From: Paenibacillus cremeus
GTDB taxonomy: Bacteria; Bacillota; Bacilli; Paenibacillales; NBRC-103111
Length of the DNA: 64,000 bases
Reading direction: 5' to 3'
Assembly: GCF_007786445.1 (NCBI RefSeq)
Contig: NZ_VNJI01000033.1
Coordinates: forward strand, 21,071 to 85,070
Shown here: positions 59,478 to 64,000 of the stretch, one piece after another
Position numbering within the stretch: the stretch's first letter is position 1
Layout: every line of letters starts with the position of its first letter
Translations under genes and position numbers: made by a program
The notes under the pieces: generated by a model
Database searches by the model: none
What the model was told of the DNA's origin: nothing
What the model saw: the letters and a program-made list of their open reading frames with translations, nothing else

Positions 59478-59778
59478 AGGTTCCACCCCTTTGTGTTAAT
59501 CGAGTGGAACTAGAGTCGGCTGCCATTATCCGGTTCGGGCGGACACCGAAAGGCTACATCAATGTTCAAGCTGGCGAATCCCGATGGGTGCGCGCATGAA
59601 CCGGACAAGGGCAGACGGCCGAGTTCCAATCGACCTATTCGGTTGTTGTTGAACGCAGATGCTACCCCTCGGGTCTCCGTCCATTCGAATGCTGCACCCC
59701 TTTATCACACGATTTTGCGCGGCTGCCAGATGAACCGCTAGGCTCAAGTCCAACGGGGACTTGACCCAGTACTAATCT
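59478..59778 (-). promoter_or_regulatory. Long structured 5' leader of corA
   Basis: From the promoter at 59779-59807 to the start codon is about 295 bases with no open frame of note. It contains strong stems: GGCTCAAGTCC with GGACTTGACCC (59741-59751 / 59757-59767, one mismatch) and TCCGGTTC with GAACCGGA (59529-59536 / 59598-59605, perfect), plus smaller ones between. I compared it by eye with the M-box, ydaO and yybP-ykoY riboswitches and found no match. A metal-responsive RNA is possible but not shown. Confidence 0.5.
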
Positions 59779-59807
59779 AGTATAACCCCTCAAAATCCAC
59801 CTTTCAA
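59779..59807 (-). promoter_or_regulatory. Sigma-A promoter of corA
   Basis: On the - strand TTGAAA (59807-59802), a 17-bp spacer and TATACT (59784-59779) make a near-consensus promoter. Confidence 0.75.
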
Positions 59808-59924
59808 GCGATTATTGAGAAGAAAAACAGCGATTTTGTATTGTTTTCGTGTCCTTGTCATACGATATGGTGATAAACGGGTTTTGGTGCCTGCTGCAGC
59901 GATAAATTCCCGAAAAGGTCCATC

Positions 59925-59953
59925 TTGACGGTGGGAAGGTTTTCGATTACAGT
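59925..59953 (+). promoter_or_regulatory. Probable promoter of the metA transcript
   Basis: TTGACG (59925-59930), a 17-bp spacer and TACAGT (59948-59953), about 35 bases before the SAM riboswitch. Confidence 0.5.
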
Positions 59954-59990
59954 AGTATTACCAACACAACCAAATAGATTCGGTTTTACA

Positions 59991-60140
59991 CTCTTATCAA
60001 GAGCAGGTCGAGGGACTAGCCCGATGACACCCGGCAACCGACAATCCTTTGCGAGCATCCAAGATGCGACGAACAAGTGAAGGAATGCACGGTGCTAATT
60101 CTTGCGGAGGCTGTTTTACAGCTTCTGAGAGATGAGAGAG
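59991..60140 (+). ncRNA. SAM-I (S-box) riboswitch
   Basis: CTCTTATCAAGAG (59991-60003), then GGTCGAGGGACTAGCCCGATGA, CCCGGCAACC, GGTGCTAATTCTTGC and the closing GAGAGATGAGAG (60126-60137) are the S-box hallmarks in order. It binds S-adenosylmethionine and, with the terminator at 60161-60195, reduces transcription of the met genes when SAM is plentiful. Confidence 0.95.
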
Positions 60141-60160
60141 GACGATGTGATTATACACAG

Positions 60161-60195
60161 GCCTTTCTCGTGCGCGCGAAGAAAGGCTTTTTTTG
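60161..60195 (+). terminator. Riboswitch-controlled terminator
   Basis: GCCTTTCT (60161-60168) pairs with AGAAAGGC (60180-60187), followed by seven T. It is the expression platform of the SAM-I riboswitch. Confidence 0.9.
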
Positions 60196-60257
60196 TTGCC
60201 TTCCGCGGTGAAAGAGTGCGAGAACAACGAATCCCACATTGAAAAGGAGTGAATCCG

Positions 60258-61190
60258 ATGCCAATCAAAGTACCTGATCACCTGCCGGCAAAAGAAGTGT
60301 TAATCCATGAGAATATTTTCGTGATGGACGAAAGCGTAGCCTTTCATCAAGATATCCGTCCGCTGCGAATTGCGATCTTGAACCTCATGCCCACCAAGGA
60401 AACGACTGAAACTCAATTGCTGCGGCTCATCGGGAACACACCGCTTCAGGTGGAATTCATTTTACTGCACCCAAAAACCCACACCTCCAAAAATACGTCG
60501 CCTGAGCACCTGGAGCAATTTTATAAAACGTTCGAAGATGTGAAGCAGGAGTATGAGTATTTGGACGGGATGATCATAACCGGCGCGCCGGTGGAGCAGT
60601 ATGATTTTGAAGATGTGTATTATTGGGAAGAGCTGCAGCAAATTATGGAGTGGAGCAAAACGCACGTCACTTCGACATTTCATATTTGTTGGGCGGCGCA
60701 GGCGGGCCTGTACCATCACTTCGGCGTGCCGAAGTACGGCTTAGAAGAGAAAATGTTCGGCGTATTCCCGCACACCGTGACCACACCGAATGTGAAGCTG
60801 CTGCGCGGCTTTGATGAGCTGTTCGTTGCGCCTCAATCCCGTCATACCGAAGTGCGCCGCGAAGATATCGAGAAGCATCCGGAGCTGGAGATTTTGTCCG
60901 AGTCAGAGGATGCGGGCGTATACATCGTGGCTACTAAAGACGGAAAGCAGATTTTCGTAACGGGCCACTCGGAATATGACGCTTCTTCTCTGAAATATGA
61001 ATACGATCGGGATATCAACAAAGGCATGGAGATCGACGTTCCGAAAAACTACTATCCGAATAATGATCCTTCGAGACAACCACTCAACACTTGGAGAGCA
61101 CATGCGAACTTGCTGTTCTCGAACTGGTTGAATTACTATGTATACCAAGAGACGCCTTTCGATCTGCACAAGGAGGAATATGTAAGATGA
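60258..61190 (+). CDS. metA: Homoserine O-acetyltransferase (MetA type)
   Basis: A 310-residue MetA-family enzyme. [70 protein letters not shown] (catalytic Cys about residue 144) and VTGHSEYD (His/Glu) are present. In B. cereus MetA a Glu in the GAPVE stretch goes with acetyl-CoA use, while E. coli has Gly; here it is Glu 113, so I favour acetylation over succinylation. ATG 60258 follows AAGGAG at ten bases. It acts first in methionine synthesis from homoserine, under the riboswitch, and is coupled to the next gene. Confidence 0.93.
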   Translation: MPIKVPDHLPAKEVLIHENIFVMDESVAFHQDIRPLRIAILNLMPTKETTETQLLRLIGNTPLQVEFILLHPKTHTSKNTSPEHLEQFYKTFEDVKQEYEYLDGMIITGAPVEQYDFEDVYYWEELQQIMEWSKTHVTSTFHICWAAQAGLYHHFGVPKYGLEEKMFGVFPHTVTTPNVKLLRGFDELFVAPQSRHTEVRREDIEKHPELEILSESEDAGVYIVATKDGKQIFVTGHSEYDASSLKYEYDRDINKGMEIDVPKNYYPNNDPSRQPLNTWRAHANLLFSNWLNYYVYQETPFDLHKEEYVR

Positions 61191-62371
61191 GCAGCAGCAA
61201 TCAGGACAACAGGTTGAAAATCGAAAGCCGACTCGCACAGATCGGCTCGCAGGAGGAGCCGGTCACAGGCGCGGTCAGCTTCCCGGTGTACCAAGCGACG
61301 GCGTTCCGTCATCCGAAGCTCGGCCAGAGCACGGGCTTCGACTATGCACGCACAAAGAGCCCTACGCGCAAAGTGCTGGAGGATGCGATTGCAGAGCTCG
61401 AGTCCGGCGACGCCGGGTTTGCCTGCAGCTCCGGGATGGCCGCGCTGCAAACGGTGTTTGCGATGTTCAGCCAGGGCGATCATCTGATCGTCTCGCTCGA
61501 CCTATACGGAGGCACGTACCGCCTGCTGGAGAAAATCATGTCGCGCTTTGGCGTCACTTCGACGTATGTAGATACCAATGATTTCGATGCCCTTGAAGCG
61601 AATGTGAAGCCGAACACGAAGGGTATTATTATTGAAACACCAACCAATCCGCTGATGATGATTACGGATCTGGAGCTGGTCTGCAGCTGGGCGAAGAAAA
61701 AGGGCATCGTGTCCATTGTGGACAACACGCTGCTGACCCCATTCTTCCAACGTCCGATTGAGCTGGGTGCCGATATCGTCGTGCACAGCGCGACCAAATA
61801 CTTGGGTGGGCACAATGACGTGCTGGCCGGGCTGATCGTCACGAAGGGCAAGGAACTGTCCGAGCAAATGGCGTTCCTGCACAACTCGATCGGCGCCGTG
61901 CTGAGCCCGCAGGATAGCTGGCTGCTGATGCGCGGTATGAAGACGCTCGCAATCCGTATGGAGCGCCACCAGTACAACGCTACGAAAATGACCGAGTTCC
62001 TGCAGGGGCATCCGCAAGTGGAGTCCGTCTACTATCCGGCGCTGCCAACCCATCCGGGGCATGAGATTCAGAACAAGCAATCGTCCGGCAATACGGGGAT
62101 TTTCTCGTTCAAATTGAAAGACGCCCGTTACATTGAGCCGATTTTGCGTCACATTAAGCTGATCGCCTTCGCCGAAAGCCTTGGCGGTGTCGAATCGCTG
62201 ATGACCTACCCTGCGGTGCAAACCCATGCAGATATCCCACTGGAAATCCGTACGAAGGTTGGCGTGGACGACAAGCTGCTTCGCTACTCCGTTGGTATCG
62301 AGCATATTGACGATTTGATTGCCGATCTGTCGAACGCGATTGAGCTGGCCCGCCAAGAAATCGAGGGCTAG
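61187..62371 (+). CDS. Cys/Met metabolism PLP enzyme (cystathionine gamma-synthase / O-acetylhomoserine thiol-lyase, MetI-like)
   Basis: A 394-residue fold-type I PLP enzyme. [20 protein letters not shown] holds the phosphate-binding Tyr/Arg, [12 protein letters not shown] the glycine-rich loop, [51 protein letters not shown] the Asp and Schiff-base Lys, and [22 protein letters not shown] the late Arg region. ATG 61187 overlaps metA by four bases with AAGGAGG upstream. It uses the acylhomoserine made by MetA with cysteine or sulfide; the choice between the two reactions cannot be read. It is also under the SAM riboswitch. Confidence 0.92.
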   Translation: MSSSNQDNRLKIESRLAQIGSQEEPVTGAVSFPVYQATAFRHPKLGQSTGFDYARTKSPTRKVLEDAIAELESGDAGFACSSGMAALQTVFAMFSQGDHLIVSLDLYGGTYRLLEKIMSRFGVTSTYVDTNDFDALEANVKPNTKGIIIETPTNPLMMITDLELVCSWAKKKGIVSIVDNTLLTPFFQRPIELGADIVVHSATKYLGGHNDVLAGLIVTKGKELSEQMAFLHNSIGAVLSPQDSWLLMRGMKTLAIRMERHQYNATKMTEFLQGHPQVESVYYPALPTHPGHEIQNKQSSGNTGIFSFKLKDARYIEPILRHIKLIAFAESLGGVESLMTYPAVQTHADIPLEIRTKVGVDDKLLRYSVGIEHIDDLIADLSNAIELARQEIEG

Positions 62372-62404
62372 GTTGGATTGTAATTTAACAAAAGCTTGAC
62401 AATT

Positions 62405-62445
62405 GGCCGCCGCGACGGGTACTCCCCGGAATTGGCGGTCTTTTT
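62405..62445 (+). terminator. Probable terminator of the met operon
   Basis: GGCCGCC (62405-62411) pairs with GGCGGTC (62434-62440) with one G-U pair, followed by five T. The loop is long (22 bases). Confidence 0.5.
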
Positions 62446-62500
62446 CTATGGCGATGCCGCCCGAAATTATGATACGATAGGAAATGAAGGAGTTGAGGCC

Positions 62501-63646
62501 GTGATGAGTTCCATCGACCGTATTTTAGACCAAGCCTTGGCTGGTCAACGTATCAGCTTAGAGGATTGCATAGCGCTTTATGATTCGAACGAAATTGAGA
62601 AAATGGGGCATGCAGCCAATCAGATCATGCTGCGGCACCATCCTGATCCGATTACGACGTTCGTTATCGGACGGAACGTAAACTATACGAATATTTGTGA
62701 CGTGTACTGCCGGTTTTGCGCGTTTTACCGTGCTCCAGGGTCGCCGGAGGGCTACGTGCTGCCGGACGAGGTCATTTTTCAAAAAATCCAGGAAACGATC
62801 AATGTAGGCGGTACGGAAATTTTGATGCAGGGCGGCGTGAATCCGAACCTGCCGTTTACGTACTACACGAACCTGCTTCGCGAAATCAAGAAGCGGTTCC
62901 CGGCGATTACGATGCATTCCTTCTCTCCGGCGGAGATCATGAAGATGAAGGAAGTGTCGGGCGGGTTGACGCTGGAAGAGGTCATCCAAGCGATTCATGA
63001 AGCGGGTCTGGATTCGCTGCCGGGCGGCGGCGGGGAGATTCTGGACGATCGGACGCGGCGCAAGATCAGCCGTCTGAAGGGCTCCTGGCGCGATTGGATG
63101 GACGTTATGCAGACGGCGCACAAGGTCGGCATGAACACCACCGCGACCATGGTCATTGGTTTCGGCGAATCGCATGAAGAACGCGCGCTGCATCTGCTGC
63201 GGGTTCGGGAAGCGCAGGATGAGTGTATTGCGAATGGCTACAATTCCGAAGGCTTTCTGGCGTTCATCTCGTGGACGTTCCAACCGGATAACACGAACCT
63301 GAAGGCGGACAAGCTTGGACCGGAAGACTATTTGAAGAATGTCGCGATCAGCCGCATTATGCTCGATAACATCAAGAACTTCCAGTCGTCCTGGGTGACG
63401 ATGGGTCCGGAAGTGGGCAAGCAGTCGCTTCACTTCGGCTGCAACGACTTCGGGTCGACGATGATCGAGGAGAACGTGGTTTCCGCGGCGGGCACGACGC
63501 ACAAAGTCAACATCGCCTCGACGCTCCAGATCATCCGCGAAGCGGGCAAGATTCCGGCACAGCGTAACACACGCTACGAGATTTTGCGCAAGTTCGACGA
63601 TGAGTCGGTGACGTCGGTGGACAATGATTTTATAATGCAGAATTAG
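62501..63646 (+). CDS. mqnC: Cyclic dehypoxanthinyl futalosine synthase (radical SAM)
   Basis: A 381-residue radical SAM enzyme. NYTNICDVYCRFCAFYRAPGSPEGYVL carries the CxxxCxxC cluster ligands. MQGGVNPNLPFTYY, MHSFSPAEIMKMKEVSGGLTLEEVI, LPGGGGEILDD and FISWTFQPDNTNLK are typical of MqnC. It catalyses the cyclisation step of the futalosine route to menaquinone, implying that this organism uses that route rather than the MenFDHCEBA one (established in part of the Firmicutes). GTG 62501 is eight bases after AAGGAG; ATG 62504 directly after it is the alternative. No other mqn gene is in the window. Confidence 0.93.
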   Translation: MMSSIDRILDQALAGQRISLEDCIALYDSNEIEKMGHAANQIMLRHHPDPITTFVIGRNVNYTNICDVYCRFCAFYRAPGSPEGYVLPDEVIFQKIQETINVGGTEILMQGGVNPNLPFTYYTNLLREIKKRFPAITMHSFSPAEIMKMKEVSGGLTLEEVIQAIHEAGLDSLPGGGGEILDDRTRRKISRLKGSWRDWMDVMQTAHKVGMNTTATMVIGFGESHEERALHLLRVREAQDECIANGYNSEGFLAFISWTFQPDNTNLKADKLGPEDYLKNVAISRIMLDNIKNFQSSWVTMGPEVGKQSLHFGCNDFGSTMIEENVVSAAGTTHKVNIASTLQIIREAGKIPAQRNTRYEILRKFDDESVTSVDNDFIMQN

Positions 63647-63654
63647 GAAACTAC

Positions 63655-63708
63655 AACGCTTATCTAATGCTTAATCCTTGAAGGGATTGGTATTGATAAG
63701 CGTTTTTT
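63655..63708 (+). terminator. Rho-independent terminator after mqnC
   Basis: AACGCTTATC (63655-63664) pairs with GATAAGCGTT (63695-63704), followed by a T-run. Confidence 0.82.
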
Positions 63709-63800
63709 GTTGTTGTTACGATTTCTTTTGATCATCCAGTGGTTCATTTAATAAAAATGCCAGTTTGGGCTATTCTCTCAGAAAAACAGGCTTATTTTTA

Positions 63801-63834
63801 TTGACAAATTCATCAAAATGATACAATATGTATC
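63801..63834 (+). promoter_or_regulatory. Promoter with overlapping inverted repeat
   Basis: TTGACA (63801-63806) is followed at 15-17 bp by TACAAT/CAATAT. GATAC-AATAT-GTATC (63820-63834) is a perfect inverted repeat over the -10 region and could be an operator. Confidence 0.5.
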
Positions 63835-63869
63835 TTGTAAATGTCCCTTCGTTTAACCATCAGTTGTCA

Positions 63870-64000
63870 GAATTCCGCCACTTCTAAAGTGGTGGGATGA
63901 ATGGCAACGGTCTTAGGTAACTTGACTAATACAGCCGAAATCTATACGATTAGATTCATTCAGTCGTATTTAGAGAAAGGTTGTATTATCAATGGATCTT
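63870..64000 (+). mobile_element. Possible IS200/IS605-type element left end with transposase start (cut by window edge)
   Basis: CCGCCACTT-CTA-AAGTGGTGG (63875-63895) is a hairpin followed by GATGAATGGCAAC, of the kind that ends IS200/IS605 and TnpB-type elements. About 100 bases later ATG 63992, after GAGAAAGG, opens with Met-Asp-Leu, matching the start of some IS200-type TnpA proteins. Only three codons are visible. It could instead be an unrelated leader and gene. Confidence 0.35.

Noticed and set aside
59466..59490. GGGGTGGAACC before corA resembling the T-box GGGTGGNACCGCG
   Set aside because: The CGCG half and all other T-box parts are absent; the string is simply the ribosome binding site region.
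61502..63502. Two long - strand open frames (284 and 314 codons)
   Set aside because: They are antisense to the MetI-like gene and mqnC, with no ribosome binding site and no domain.
1..64000. CRISPR array, tRNA or rRNA genes, prophage
   Set aside because: I saw no regularly spaced direct repeats with unique spacers, no tRNA-like cloverleaf with CCA region, no rRNA sequence and no phage structural genes. The 51-bp repeats have diverged units rather than identical repeats with spacers.

Overview
The window looks like part of a chromosome from a Paenibacillus-type Firmicute. Moderately GC-rich DNA is carried almost entirely on the + strand. Strong AGGAGG-type ribosome binding sites and frequent GTG/TTG starts are used. 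The gene set includes MutS2, PspA with an ECF (SigW-like) promoter, a Spo0E-type phosphatase, a SAM-I riboswitch ahead of met genes, CorA, MqnC and a YugG/YugH-like pair. The genus is inferred from this combination; there is no rRNA gene or database comparison to settle it.

Layout. 1-3.5 kb: the end of mutS2, then a PspA / DUF350 / small membrane protein / zinc-ribbon envelope-stress group. 3.7-10.4 kb: an MFS permease, an ArsR repressor with a His-rich CDF metal exporter, a cysteine synthase, an Lrp/AsnC regulator with its aminotransferase, and a Spo0E-like protein. 10.4-21 kb: a corrinoid/siderophore-type ABC importer joined to the late cobalamin pathway (cobT, cobU, cbiB, cobS, a fused cobD-cobQ protein, an adenosyltransferase). 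21-34 kb: housekeeping genes, two 51-bp-period repeat clusters in the wider region, a broken ABC-exporter::histidine-kinase chimera, a two-oxidoreductase plus AraC operon, a 5'-3' exonuclease, a pirin, a thioesterase and a cupin. 34-35.7 kb: ilvD.

35.8-56.9 kb is the most distinctive part. A 7TMR-DISM histidine kinase and an OmpR-type regulator are followed by SiaB-, SiaC- and SiaA-like switch proteins and a stand-alone histidine-kinase dimerisation domain. Immediately after come a PelF-like glycosyltransferase, a coiled-coil protein, an ATP-grasp enzyme, a PelG-like membrane protein, a GT-C-like membrane protein, a polysaccharide deacetylase, a MurJ-like flippase, a DPM1-like glycosyltransferase with a DUF2304 partner, a PAP2-family protein, and a GAF-like/HD-GYP protein that has lost its metal ligands. 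My reading is a surface-polysaccharide system controlled by a Sia-type phosphorylation switch without a local diguanylate cyclase. Each family call comes from the sequence; the coupling is inference.

56.9-64 kb: a small hypothetical protein, an HRDC-domain gene broken by a +1 frameshift, corA with a clear promoter and a long structured leader, the SAM-I riboswitch with metA and a Cys/Met-metabolism PLP enzyme, mqnC, and at the right edge a promoter, a hairpin and an ATG that may be the start of an IS200/IS605-type element.
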